The notes under the pieces are model-generated. The model was not told the DNA's origin. It made no database searches and saw only the letters and a program-made list of their open reading frames with translations. From contig FMEL01000005.1 in NCBI GenBank assembly GCA_900066355.1, forward strand, positions 76,889-140,888: a DNA stretch of 64,000 nucleotides, written 5' to 3'. Below, one piece after another: positions 52,091 to 60,526 of this stretch (positions are counted from its first letter, which is position 1; each line of letters begins with the position of its first letter). Made by a program: the position numbers and the translations under genes. The stretch is from an uncultured Ruminococcus sp. GTDB lineage: Bacteria > Bacillota > Clostridia > Lachnospirales > Lachnospiraceae.

Positions 52091-52648
52091 TCAATAATAA
52101 TCAACTGCTGCTACAACTTCGCTTCCGGAAGTGAAGTCTGTTGTAACGGAGAAGTCGTTGTAGGAATAAACACCACCTACTTCGTTGCCGTTTGCATCAT
52201 ATGCCGGCTCATATTCGATCGGTGTACCGTATGCATCCATAAAGGAAGTGAAAGAATTTCCAACAGAGGCAGAAGCATCTCCTGAAGAAGTACTTGTACT
52301 GGAAGCGCCTGTATCAGAGCCTGAGTCAGTACCGGCAGATGCATCAGAGGAAGTACTGTCTGCAGAAGTTGATCCGTCAGAAGCAGTTCCATCTGTTGTG
52401 GTTCCATCTGCTGCTGCAGTGCCTGCAGCGTCTGTGCCGGAAGCGCCTGCTGCCGGAGTTACGGTCGGAGCCGGTGTAGCTGTAGGAGCTGGAGTGGCTG
52501 TAGGAGCCGGTGTAGCGGTGACTTCTGCTTCTGGAGTTATGGATACAGCCTGGCTGTCAGCAGGATCCTCTGCGGAAAAACCGCAGCCTGCCATGGTGAT
52601 CGATGCGGCAGCAATTGCTGAAAAGAGCAAAATGTTTCTTTTTTTCAT
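52091..52648 (-). CDS. Ser/Thr-rich lipoprotein with TPAPTA repeats
   Basis: A 185-residue lipoprotein. A signal peptide ends in the lipobox MAGC (C21). Three TPAPTA-type repeats (about 46-65) and a 75-residue Ser/Thr/Ala/Gly/Asp linker follow. The C-terminal 55 residues form a small domain (FMDAYGTPIEYEPAYDANGN ... DFSVTTDFTSG) I do not recognise. The linker probably spans the cell wall. It has a good minus-strand promoter. The function is unknown. Confidence 0.8.
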   Translation of the reverse strand: MKKRNILLFSAIAAASITMAGCGFSAEDPADSQAVSITPEAEVTATPAPTATPAPTATPAPTVTPAAGASGTDAAGTAAADGTTTDGTASDGSTSADSTSSDASAGTDSGSDTGASSTSTSSGDASASVGNSFTSFMDAYGTPIEYEPAYDANGNEVGGVYSYNDFSVTTDFTSGSEVVAAVDYY

Positions 52649-52686
52649 AAGATAATCTCCCTTACTTAAAAATAATATCTACTTCC

Positions 52687-52714
52687 ATTATGCGTTCTTT
52701 TTTCAACTTGTCAA
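52687..52714 (-). promoter_or_regulatory. Promoter of the Ser/Thr-rich lipoprotein gene
   Basis: Minus-strand TTGACA (52709-52714) and CATAAT (52687-52692) with a 16-base spacer. Confidence 0.8.
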
Positions 52715-52762
52715 TATAATATAGAAAAAGTTTAGAAATAAAACACAAAATGTACATAAGAG

Positions 52763-52815
52763 GTTATTGTTGGCAGGTAATATTCCGCGAGGTGTTTTGC
52801 CATGAATATGGCAAA
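52763..52815 (+). repeat. Dispersed element TATTCCGCGAGGTG family, copy 1
   Basis: Contains TATTCCGCGAGGTGTTTTGC followed by a CCATGAATATGG hairpin. An inverted, about 90% identical copy lies at 56509-56563. Directly downstream, CAAAATGC...GCATTTTG encloses ATCACCGAAGGTGAT, so the 344-base gap 52649-52992 is mostly repeat structure plus promoters. Confidence 0.8.
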
Positions 52816-52877
52816 ATCCCGAGACATACAGGACAAAATGCCATCACCGAAGGTGATTTGAAACGCATTTTGACCAA

Positions 52878-52904
52878 GTTACTGTGAACGGAGTGAATAG
52901 TAAT
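52878..52904. repeat. Dispersed hairpin repeat, GTTACTGT family
   Basis: GTTACTGT and ATAGTAAT arms with the GAACGGAGTGA loop, nearly identical to 31540-31566. Confidence 0.75.
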
Positions 52905-52992
52905 CATAAAAGAATCCAGTTGGAACACGATGGAAGACTTGCCGACAACTGCCGGAAATGATATATTAGTAGAGAATGCAGGAGGTGGGGTT

Positions 52993-53724
52993 ATGTTTAA
53001 AGAAATCGGAGACGAGCGGACGTTTAACGGAATACTGAATCAGATTACAGACAATATTCAGAGCGGGCATCTGAAAGCGGGAGATGCACTTCCGGCAGAA
53101 CGAACGATGGCAGAGACGATGGGAGTGTCCCGACCGGCAGTACGTGAGGCGCTCAGAGCGCTGGAGTTACTTGGAATCATCAAACCGGTACCGGGCGGTG
53201 GTAATTATATAGCGGATGATCTTGAAAGCTGGCTGATCGGGCCGTTATCAATTCTGTTTAAGCTGAATAACAGTTATTTCAGACAGAATCAGCAGCTCCG
53301 TGCAGCACTGGAGAGAGAAATGGCAATTCTTGCGGCAAGGAAATGCACACCACTTGACGCTGCGGAACTTCTCAGAATCCTGACACAGATAGATTCTGCG
53401 GAAGATGAGATACGTCGGGGTGAGCTGGATAAAGAATTACATACAAAGATTGCGAAGATTGCAGATAATCCGATGATCTACAGTGTGCTTGCAGCAGCAG
53501 ATCAGCTTACCGATAATATTATTTCAGGAACGCGGGAATACATCATGCAGAAAAACATGTCGGCCGCTGAAATTGATGAACAGCATCGCAGACTTGTGGA
53601 AGCTATCATAAATAATGATGACAAGCTGGCAGAGCTTTGCATGTCAGAACACATGGACACAATTGAGAAATGCTTGGATGAAATGCAGCAAAATAGATCG
53701 CAGGGATATACAGGAGGAAAATAA
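52993..53724 (+). CDS. FadR-type GntR transcriptional regulator
   Basis: A 243-residue regulator. The N-terminal winged helix covers about 8-75 (LPAERTMAETMGVSRPAVRE is the recognition segment). An all-helical FCD ligand domain (about 95-235) has the typical His/Asp metal-site residues. AGGAGGTG before 52993 decides the start; a frame upstream to 52930 lacks one. It ends two bases before malic enzyme, so it probably responds to an organic acid and controls that gene. Confidence 0.9.
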   Translation: MFKEIGDERTFNGILNQITDNIQSGHLKAGDALPAERTMAETMGVSRPAVREALRALELLGIIKPVPGGGNYIADDLESWLIGPLSILFKLNNSYFRQNQQLRAALEREMAILAARKCTPLDAAELLRILTQIDSAEDEIRRGELDKELHTKIAKIADNPMIYSVLAAADQLTDNIISGTREYIMQKNMSAAEIDEQHRRLVEAIINNDDKLAELCMSEHMDTIEKCLDEMQQNRSQGYTGGK

Positions 53725-53725
53725 A

Positions 53726-54898
53726 ATGGATTACGCAAAAGAATCACTGAGATTACACAAAGAATGGAAGGGCAAGATCGAAGTTGTTACACGCGTACCG
53801 GCAGAAAACAAAGAAGACCTTTCTCTGGCTTATACACCGGGTGTAGCGCAGCCATGTCTGGAAATCCAGAAGGATATTAATAAATCTTATGAACTTACCA
53901 GAAGATGGAATATGTGTCTGGTTGTTACAGATGGTTCTGCTATTCTCGGACTCGGTAACATCGGACCGGAAGCCGGAATGCCGGTTATGGAAGGGAAATG
54001 CGCACTTTTTAAAGCATTTGGTGATGTTGATGCTTTTCCTCTGTGTATCAAGAGTAATGATGTTGATGAGATTGTCAATACAATCTATCTGATCTCCGGA
54101 TCTTTCGGTGGTATCAACCTCGAAGATATTTCTGCTCCGAGATGTTTTGAAATCGAAAAGAAACTGAAAGAAAAATGTGACATTCCGGTATTCCATGATG
54201 ACCAGCACGGAACTGCAATCGTCGTGGCTGCCGGTCTTACTAATGCACTTCGTTATGTACACAAAGAGTTTTCCGAGGCAAAGGTTGTAATCAACGGAGC
54301 CGGTTCCGCCGGTATTTCTATCTGTCGTCTGCTTCTTGAACTTGGAATCGGTGATGTGGTTCTTGTTGACCGTAATGGTATTCTTGCACCGGGTGAAGAA
54401 TGGATGAATCCGGCACAGAAAGAAATGGCAGAGATCACAAACAAAGAGCGTCTGCACGGCGATCTGAAGACAGCCATGAAAGGAAGAGATATTTTTGTCG
54501 GTGTATCTGCACCGAATATCGTAACTTCGGAGATGGTAAGCACGATGGCAGATGATGCAATCGTATTTGCAATGGCAAACCCGACACCGGAAATCATGCC
54601 GGATGAAGCAAAAAAAGGCGGTGCGAAGGTTGTAGCAACCGGACGTTCTGATTTCCCGAATCAGATCAATAACGTACTGGTGTTTCCTGGCGTATTCCGT
54701 GGTGCATTTGATGTACGGGCAAGTGATATCAATGAAGAGATGAAGATTGCCGCATCAAAAGCAATTGCGGCACTGATCAGTGATGAAGAGCTGAGTGCGG
54801 ACAACATCATTCCGAAGGCTTTTGACAAGCGTGTCGGACCGGCAGTAGCCAAAGCTGTTGCAGAGGCCGCTACGAGAACGGGTGTTGCACGTATCTGA
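53726..54898 (+). CDS. NAD(P)-dependent malic enzyme
   Basis: A 390-residue short bacterial malic enzyme that decarboxylates malate to pyruvate. LAYTPGVAQPCLEI, DGSAILGLGNIGPEAG, the metal-binding FHDDQHGTAIV and the dinucleotide motif INGAGSAGISIC are all intact. There is no C-terminal phosphotransacetylase domain. GGAGG precedes the ATG. It is the second gene after the FadR-type regulator. Confidence 0.95.
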   Translation: MDYAKESLRLHKEWKGKIEVVTRVPAENKEDLSLAYTPGVAQPCLEIQKDINKSYELTRRWNMCLVVTDGSAILGLGNIGPEAGMPVMEGKCALFKAFGDVDAFPLCIKSNDVDEIVNTIYLISGSFGGINLEDISAPRCFEIEKKLKEKCDIPVFHDDQHGTAIVVAAGLTNALRYVHKEFSEAKVVINGAGSAGISICRLLLELGIGDVVLVDRNGILAPGEEWMNPAQKEMAEITNKERLHGDLKTAMKGRDIFVGVSAPNIVTSEMVSTMADDAIVFAMANPTPEIMPDEAKKGGAKVVATGRSDFPNQINNVLVFPGVFRGAFDVRASDINEEMKIAASKAIAALISDEELSADNIIPKAFDKRVGPAVAKAVAEAATRTGVARI

Positions 54899-54925
54899 TT
54901 TAATAAAGAAGGGACAGACTTTAGA

Positions 54926-56002
54926 ATGAACAACTGGGAAAAAAATATCCGCAAGGTAGTTCCATATACACCGGGGGAGCAGCCGAACCAGCCGGATATG
55001 ATCAAATTAAATACAAATGAAAACCCATATCCTCCGGCACCGGGTGTAGCAGAGGTTCTTAAAAATACAGAGACAGATGCACTGAGACTTTATCCAGATC
55101 CTGCCGCAAAGGATCTGGTTCATGCGATCGCGGCTGAATATGGCCTTTTGGATGAGCAGGTGTTTGTAGGCGTCGGTTCAGATGATGTGCTTGCAATGAG
55201 CTTTCTGACATTTTTTAACAGTGAAAAACCGATCCTCTTTCCGGATATTACGTATTCTTTCTACGATGTATGGGCAGATCTGTTTCAGATTCCGTACGAG
55301 CGTCCGGAACTGGACGAACACTTCCATATAAAGAAAGAAGATTATTTCCGTGAAAACGGCGGCATTATTTTTCCAAATCCGAATGCACCGACCGGTGTGT
55401 CTCTGCCGCTTGATGAGATAGAAGAAATTATTTCTCATAATCAGGATGTGATCGTGATCGTAGATGAAGCATATGTAGATTTTGGTACAGAATCAGCACT
55501 TTCCCTGATCGATAAATACGAGAATCTGTTGGTCGTTCAGACATTTTCCAAATCAAGATCCATGGCAGGCATGCGTATCGGATTTGCAATGGGAAGTCCG
55601 AAACTGATTGCTTACCTGAATGATGTGAAATATTCGTTCAACTCTTATACGATGAACCGTACATCGATTGAAGCAGGTGTGGCTGCGATCAAAGATCAGG
55701 CATATTTTCACAAGACCTGTGATAAAATCATAGAGACAAGAGAATGGACAAAGCAGGAGCTGAAAAGACTTGGCTTTTCTTTTGAAGATTCCAAAGCCAA
55801 CTTCATTTTTGTTTCTCATGCGAACTGTCCTGCAAAACAGCTGTTTCAGGCATTGCGCGAACAGCATATTTATGTACGTTATTTTCCGGGTGGAAGAACA
55901 GATAACCACCTGCGCATTACAATCGGAACAAGAAAAGAAATGCAGACTTTCCTTGATTTCGTAAAAGAGTATTTCAAAAAGGAGAATTTATGGAAGTTTT
56001 AG
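54926..56002 (+). CDS. hisC: Histidinol-phosphate aminotransferase
   Basis: A 358-residue class II PLP aminotransferase of histidine biosynthesis. The start LNTNENPYPPAPGV, FPNPNAPTG, VDEAYVDF and the PLP lysine K209 in TFSKSRSMAGMRIG are canonical, as is the C-terminal FPGGRTDNHLRITIGT. No other his genes are nearby. A related aromatic aminotransferase role is possible. It overlaps the next gene by 13 bases. Confidence 0.92.
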   Translation: MNNWEKNIRKVVPYTPGEQPNQPDMIKLNTNENPYPPAPGVAEVLKNTETDALRLYPDPAAKDLVHAIAAEYGLLDEQVFVGVGSDDVLAMSFLTFFNSEKPILFPDITYSFYDVWADLFQIPYERPELDEHFHIKKEDYFRENGGIIFPNPNAPTGVSLPLDEIEEIISHNQDVIVIVDEAYVDFGTESALSLIDKYENLLVVQTFSKSRSMAGMRIGFAMGSPKLIAYLNDVKYSFNSYTMNRTSIEAGVAAIKDQAYFHKTCDKIIETREWTKQELKRLGFSFEDSKANFIFVSHANCPAKQLFQALREQHIYVRYFPGGRTDNHLRITIGTRKEMQTFLDFVKEYFKKENLWKF

Positions 56003-56490
56003 TTCATTGGTTTACGGATAACCTGTCACAGCACATTTCAAGGGAGATGGTCATATTTATCATTTCCATGATCCCGATTCTGGAGCTTCGAGGAGGGCTT
56101 CTGGCGGCATCACTTCTGAAAGTATCCGCAGCAAAAGCCATCCCAATCTGTATTATAGGAAATATTATCCCGATTCCGTTTATCCTGCTTTTTATCCGCC
56201 AGATTTTCAAACTGATGAAAAAAACAAAGATTTTCCACGGACTGATCGAAAGACTGGAAAAACGTGCCATGGGAAAGAGTGACCAGATCAAACGATATGA
56301 ATTTCTGGGTTTACTTTTGTTTGTGGGAGTGCCACTTCCGGGAACCGGTGCATGGACAGGTTCTCTGATCGCATCCCTTCTGGAAGTCGATATCAAGAAG
56401 TCATCTGTTGCGATCTTCTGTGGACTGATCATGGCAACCGTGATCATGTATGTGGTTTCTTATGGAATCGTAGGTAACCTGCTCCACTAA
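55990..56490 (+). CDS. Small multidrug export family membrane protein (Sm_multidrug_ex)
   Basis: A 166-residue integral membrane protein with four to five helices. The PILELRGGLLAAS start and GVPLPGTGAWTGSLIASLL motif define the family formerly linked to small multidrug export (PF06695). Transport function is not well tested in the family. Its start lies inside hisC, so it is translationally coupled; AAAAAGGAG precedes it. Confidence 0.88.
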   Translation: MEVLVHWFTDNLSQHISREMVIFIISMIPILELRGGLLAASLLKVSAAKAIPICIIGNIIPIPFILLFIRQIFKLMKKTKIFHGLIERLEKRAMGKSDQIKRYEFLGLLLFVGVPLPGTGAWTGSLIASLLEVDIKKSSVAIFCGLIMATVIMYVVSYGIVGNLLH

Positions 56491-56508
56491 AACGATACTG
56501 TGATCGGG

Positions 56509-56563
56509 TTTGGCCATTATTCATGGCAAAACACCTCGCGGAATACTACCTGTGGACAGTAAC
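56509..56563 (-). repeat. Dispersed element TATTCCGCGAGGTG family, copy 2 (inverted)
   Basis: Reverse complement of the 52763-52815 element with about four differences over 42 bases. The two copies bracket the regulator-malic enzyme-hisC-exporter block. Confidence 0.8.
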
Positions 56564-56567
56564 ATCT

Positions 56568-56660
56568 AAACTTCTGTTCTATCTGCTGGACAGAAGTTTC
56601 AAGTTGTGATAAAATATTCTTAAGTATCCAAAAGAAAGCTCTCTCAGAGTTTTCTTTTGG
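56568..56660 (+). terminator. Two hairpins upstream of rho
   Basis: AAACTTCTGT/ACAGAAGTTT (56568-56599) lacks a long T run. CCAAAAGAAA/TTTTCTTTTGG (56628-56660) follows 28 bases later. They could end upstream transcripts or lie in the rho leader. Confidence 0.55.
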
Positions 56661-56749
56661 CATTCTGAAATTCATGTCGAGTCAGACAGATATTCCTGAA
56701 TAACTGGTATCAAATAAATAGGCCTTGAAAAGACTGAGAGGATTTTTAT

Positions 56750-58201
56750 ATGAGAGAAAAATATGAATCGTTGTCCCTTGCTACATTAAAAGACCTTGCA
56801 AAGGCAAGAGGATTGAAGGGGATTTCTACTTTGAGAAAGCCGGAACTGATAGAGCGCATGCTCGAAGAAGACGAAAAGGAAAAGGCGTCTGCAGGCAGTG
56901 CGGAATCTAAGAATACTGAACACAGACAGGAAGAGTCCGCCAGAGAAGAAAGTTGTGCCAGAGAAGAAAACCGTGTTCGGGAACCACGTACTTCTTATGA
57001 TACATCAGAAAGAAAGAATTATCAGGAACGTACAGAGTACACCTGCAAGAATCCGGCGGAGACAGCCCAGCTTGACAGCGGCGAGAAAGCAAATGGCATT
57101 CTGGAAGTACTTCCGGATGGATATGGATTTATTCGCTGTGCCAATTATCTGCCGGGTGAGAATGACATTTATGTATCTCCGTCCCAGATCAGGCGTTTTA
57201 ACTTAAAGACAGGAGATATCGTGCAGGGAAGCATCCGCATCAAGACACAGGGGGAGAAGTTCAGTGCGCTTCTCTATGTAAATTCCATCAATGGTTTCCC
57301 ACCGAGCGAAGGTCAGAGAAGATATAATTTTGAAGATATGACCCCGATCTTCCCGAATGAGCGTCTGCGTATGGAGCGTCCGGGCGGTACAGTTGCAATG
57401 CGTATCATGGATCTGTTAAGTCCGATCGGTAAGGGACAGCGAGGCATGATCGTTTCTCCTCCGAAAGCAGGTAAGACGACACTTTTAAAGGATGTTGCAA
57501 AGTCTATTCTTAAGAACAATCCGTCCATGCATCTGATCATTCTTCTGATCGATGAGCGTCCGGAGGAAGTTACCGATATCAAAGAAGAAATCAAAGGCGA
57601 TAACGTTGAAGTTATTTATTCTACATTTGACGAGCTTCCGGAGCACCACAGACGCGTTTCTGAGATGGTAGTTGAGCGTGCGCGCCGTCTGGTAGAGCAT
57701 AAGCAGGAAGTCACGATCCTTCTTGACTCTATTACAAGACTTGCCAGAGCATACAATCTCTGCGTGACACCGAGCGGAAGGACACTGTCCGGCGGTCTTG
57801 ATCCGGCAGCACTTCACATGCCGAAAAGATTTTTTGGTGCAGCCCGTAATATGAGAGAAGGCGGAAGTCTGACGATCCTTGCAACAGCACTCGTCGATAC
57901 AGGAAGCAAGATGGACGATGTTATCTACGAGGAATTCAAGGGAACCGGTAACATGGAACTTGTACTGGACCGTAAATTACAGGAAAAGAGAGTTTTCCCG
58001 GCAATCGACATCCAGAAATCCGGAACGAGACGTGAAGACCTGCTTCTGACGAAGGACGAGCAGGAAGCCGTGTATAACATGCGCCGTGCACTCAACAGCC
58101 TCAAGGCAGAAGACGCGGTAGAACAGATTCTGAACATGTTTTCACGTACCAAAAACAACGCCGAATTTATACAGACTGCAAAAAAACAGAAATTTTTATA
58201 A
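56750..58201 (+). CDS. rho: Transcription termination factor Rho
   Basis: A 483-residue hexameric RNA helicase. The Rho N-domain (LATLKDLAKARGLKGIS, residues 8-40) is followed by a charged, poorly conserved insertion (about 45-105), the cold-shock RNA-binding domain (GILEVLPDGYGFIR) and the ATPase core with Walker A PPKAGKTT near 237-244, DERPEEV and the LDSITRLARAYN segment. The insertion, common in Clostridia, makes it longer than E. coli Rho (419). Monocistronic with rpmE downstream under its own promoter. Confidence 0.96.
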   Translation: MREKYESLSLATLKDLAKARGLKGISTLRKPELIERMLEEDEKEKASAGSAESKNTEHRQEESAREESCAREENRVREPRTSYDTSERKNYQERTEYTCKNPAETAQLDSGEKANGILEVLPDGYGFIRCANYLPGENDIYVSPSQIRRFNLKTGDIVQGSIRIKTQGEKFSALLYVNSINGFPPSEGQRRYNFEDMTPIFPNERLRMERPGGTVAMRIMDLLSPIGKGQRGMIVSPPKAGKTTLLKDVAKSILKNNPSMHLIILLIDERPEEVTDIKEEIKGDNVEVIYSTFDELPEHHRRVSEMVVERARRLVEHKQEVTILLDSITRLARAYNLCVTPSGRTLSGGLDPAALHMPKRFFGAARNMREGGSLTILATALVDTGSKMDDVIYEEFKGTGNMELVLDRKLQEKRVFPAIDIQKSGTRREDLLLTKDEQEAVYNMRRALNSLKAEDAVEQILNMFSRTKNNAEFIQTAKKQKFL

Positions 58202-58206
58202 ACAGC

Positions 58207-58235
58207 TTGCATTTGCATATTGAGTGTGTTATAAT
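58207..58235 (+). promoter_or_regulatory. Promoter of rpmE
   Basis: TTGCAT (58207-58212) and TATAAT (58230-58235) with a 17-base spacer, immediately after rho. Confidence 0.85.
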
Positions 58236-58310
58236 CAGAAAGCTGCGAAATAGTAAATTCGTCAAATTAATACGAATAGAAAATAGAAGAATTATAGAGA
58301 GGTGAAAATC

Positions 58311-58514
58311 ATGCGTGAAGGAATCCATCCGAACTACTATCAGGCAACTGTAACCTGCAACTGCGGAAACACATTTGTAACAGGATCTACTAAGAAAGAT
58401 ATCCATGTAGAAATCTGCTCTAAATGTCATCCATTCTATACAGGACAGCAGAAAGCGGCTCAGGCTCGCGGACGTATTGATAAGTTCAACAAGAAATACG
58501 GCTTAAACAAATAA
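58311..58514 (+). CDS. rpmE: Ribosomal protein bL31, zinc-binding form
   Basis: A 67-residue protein with the start REGIHPNYYQATVTCNCGNTF and the paired CxC and CSKC zinc ligands, the C+ form. GAGAGGTG places the start at ATG 58311; an in-frame GTG at 58302 overlaps that site. Confidence 0.95.
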   Translation: MREGIHPNYYQATVTCNCGNTFVTGSTKKDIHVEICSKCHPFYTGQQKAAQARGRIDKFNKKYGLNK

Positions 58515-58536
58515 TCAGACAAGATAACGAAACAAG

Positions 58537-58579
58537 AGACAGGTTGAGGTTGGGGAAATCTCAGCCTGTCTTTGCTTTT
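58537..58579 (+). terminator. Terminator of rpmE
   Basis: AGACAGGTTGAG (58537-58548) pairs with CTCAGCCTGTCT (58560-58571) and is followed by TTGCTTTT. Confidence 0.85.
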
Positions 58580-58652
58580 CTGCCAAAATATGCAGGAGAA
58601 GCTGCCGGTGGCAGGTTCTTTGTAAGAAAATATATTTTTTATGGAGTGATAT

Positions 58653-59651
58653 ATGAAACCATCGAATATCGGCGGTCAGGCGGTAATGGAAGGCATTATG
58701 ATGCGGCATAAGGATAAATATGCTGTTGCAGTGCGACGTCCTGATAAAGAAATAGAAATAAAAGTAGAAGACTATAAATGTACCTTTGGTAAAGCCGGAT
58801 TTCTGAAATGGCCGATCATCCGCGGTGTGGTAAGTTTTGTGGACGGTCTGGTTGTTGGCACGAAATGTCTGATGTATTCTGCAGAGATTGCAGGAGATGA
58901 AGAAGACGAAAAAGAATCAGCAAAAAACGCTGCACTTTCTGAAGAAGAGCTTTCTGCAAAGAAAGCCAAAGAAGCTAAGCAGTTCCAGTGGCTTCTTTAC
59001 ATAACTGTGGCAATTTCAATCATATTTTCCGTAGCTGCATTTATGTTGTTACCGTATGCACTGGCCAGTCTGCTTCGTAAGGTTGGAGTCTCCGAGTTTG
59101 GCGTAACAGTAGCCGAAGCATTCGTGAAGCTTGCGCTTTTCCTGGGATATATGTTTCTGATTTCCAGAATGAAAGATATTCAGAGAACATTTATGTACCA
59201 CGGTGCAGAGCATAAATGTATCAACTGTGTGGAACACGGACTTCCGCTTACGGTTGAGAACGTTATGGCCAGTTCCAGACAGCACAAGCGCTGCGGTACG
59301 AGCTTTCTGTTTCTGGTCATGCTGGTAAGTATCTGTCTTCATTTTGTATTTGTACTTGTTCCTGGTTACTGGGTACGCCTTTTCGGTCGTCTTTTGATGG
59401 TGCCGGTTGTATCCGGTATTTCCTTTGAGATCATTCAGTGGGCAGGCAGAACAGATACCAAATTTGCAGATATGATGAGCAAACCGGGACTGGCAATGCA
59501 GAAGCTGACAACGAAAGAACCGACTGCAGATATGGTTGAAGTAGCAATCAAAGCGGTAGAAGCAGTTTTTGACTGGAAAGATTACCTGAAAAGAGAATTC
59601 GACTGGGTTGACCCGGAAGACAATAATGGAGAAGAACATGCGGACATATAA
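58653..59651 (+). CDS. DUF1385 family membrane protein
   Basis: A 332-residue membrane protein with the family start NIGGQAVMEGIMMRHKDKYA and the conserved YHGAEHKCINCVEHG segment, rich in His and Cys. Four to five helices lie between about 115 and 265. The family sits next to rpmE, prmC and prfA in many Firmicutes; its function is unknown. It overlaps prmC by 14 bases. Confidence 0.9.
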   Translation: MKPSNIGGQAVMEGIMMRHKDKYAVAVRRPDKEIEIKVEDYKCTFGKAGFLKWPIIRGVVSFVDGLVVGTKCLMYSAEIAGDEEDEKESAKNAALSEEELSAKKAKEAKQFQWLLYITVAISIIFSVAAFMLLPYALASLLRKVGVSEFGVTVAEAFVKLALFLGYMFLISRMKDIQRTFMYHGAEHKCINCVEHGLPLTVENVMASSRQHKRCGTSFLFLVMLVSICLHFVFVLVPGYWVRLFGRLLMVPVVSGISFEIIQWAGRTDTKFADMMSKPGLAMQKLTTKEPTADMVEVAIKAVEAVFDWKDYLKREFDWVDPEDNNGEEHADI

Positions 59652-60510
59652 AGAAGTACTGGAAGATGGAATTCATCTTTTGGATGCGGCCGCGATTGAA
59701 GAAGCCGGGTTGGATGCCTGGCTTCTTCTGGAGTATGCGGCAAATATCAACCGTGCCTGGTATTATGCACATATGGATGAAATTCTGGATAAAAAGACAG
59801 AATCACGTTATCTGGAGATGTGTGCCAAACGTGCACAGCATATTCCATTGCAGCATATTACCGGCAGGGCTTATTTTATGGGATATGAATTCTGTGTAGA
59901 TGAGCGTGTGCTGGTGCCGCGTCAGGATACGGAAGTACTGGTCGAAACAGCACTCACACATTTAAAGGACAGCCGTTCACCGAAGATCCTTGATATGTGT
60001 ACCGGTTCCGGCTGTATTTTGCTCAGTCTTCTTATGGAGAGGCAGGATGCGTCAGGAACCGGTGTGGATGTATCGGAGGGAGCACTTACTGTCGCAAAGC
60101 AGAACAGAATGCATCTGCAGCTTGAAAATCGTGCGGAATTTGTGCAGAGTGACCTGTTTTCCGGTGACTATTTTGAGAAAAACAGTGGAAATACAGCTGT
60201 GGAATATGATATGCTTATCTCGAATCCGCCCTATATCCCATCGGGAGACATTCCGGGGCTTATGGAGGAAGTGCGTTCCCATGATCCGGTGCTTGCGCTG
60301 GACGGGAAAGAAGACGGACTGTTTTTTTACAGAGAGATCACCGCACAGGCAGGGAAATATCTGCGGGCGGGCGGATGGCTGATGTATGAGATCGGCTGTG
60401 ATCAGGGAGAGTCCGTCCCGGAGATCATGAAAGCAAATGATTTTGTTAATGTAGAAGTAATACAGGATCTGTCAGGACTTGACAGAGTCGTGATCGGACA
60501 GAAAAAGTAA
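59638..60510 (+). CDS. prmC: Release factor glutamine methyltransferase
   Basis: A 290-residue SAM-dependent methyltransferase that methylates the Gln of the GGQ motif in release factors. The motifs ILDMCTGSGCI (SAM site) and NPPYIPS with N196 (substrate Gln binding) are present. GGAG places the start at ATG 59638. It is directly upstream of prfA, its substrate. Confidence 0.94.
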   Translation: MRTYKEVLEDGIHLLDAAAIEEAGLDAWLLLEYAANINRAWYYAHMDEILDKKTESRYLEMCAKRAQHIPLQHITGRAYFMGYEFCVDERVLVPRQDTEVLVETALTHLKDSRSPKILDMCTGSGCILLSLLMERQDASGTGVDVSEGALTVAKQNRMHLQLENRAEFVQSDLFSGDYFEKNSGNTAVEYDMLISNPPYIPSGDIPGLMEEVRSHDPVLALDGKEDGLFFYREITAQAGKYLRAGGWLMYEIGCDQGESVPEIMKANDFVNVEVIQDLSGLDRVVIGQKK

Positions 60511-60526
60511 ATACAGGAGGAACAGG

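Noticed and set aside
52185..52655. Plus-strand 156-residue frame opposite the Ser/Thr-rich lipoprotein
   Set aside because: It is the low-complexity antisense of a gene with signal peptide, lipobox and promoter on the minus strand.
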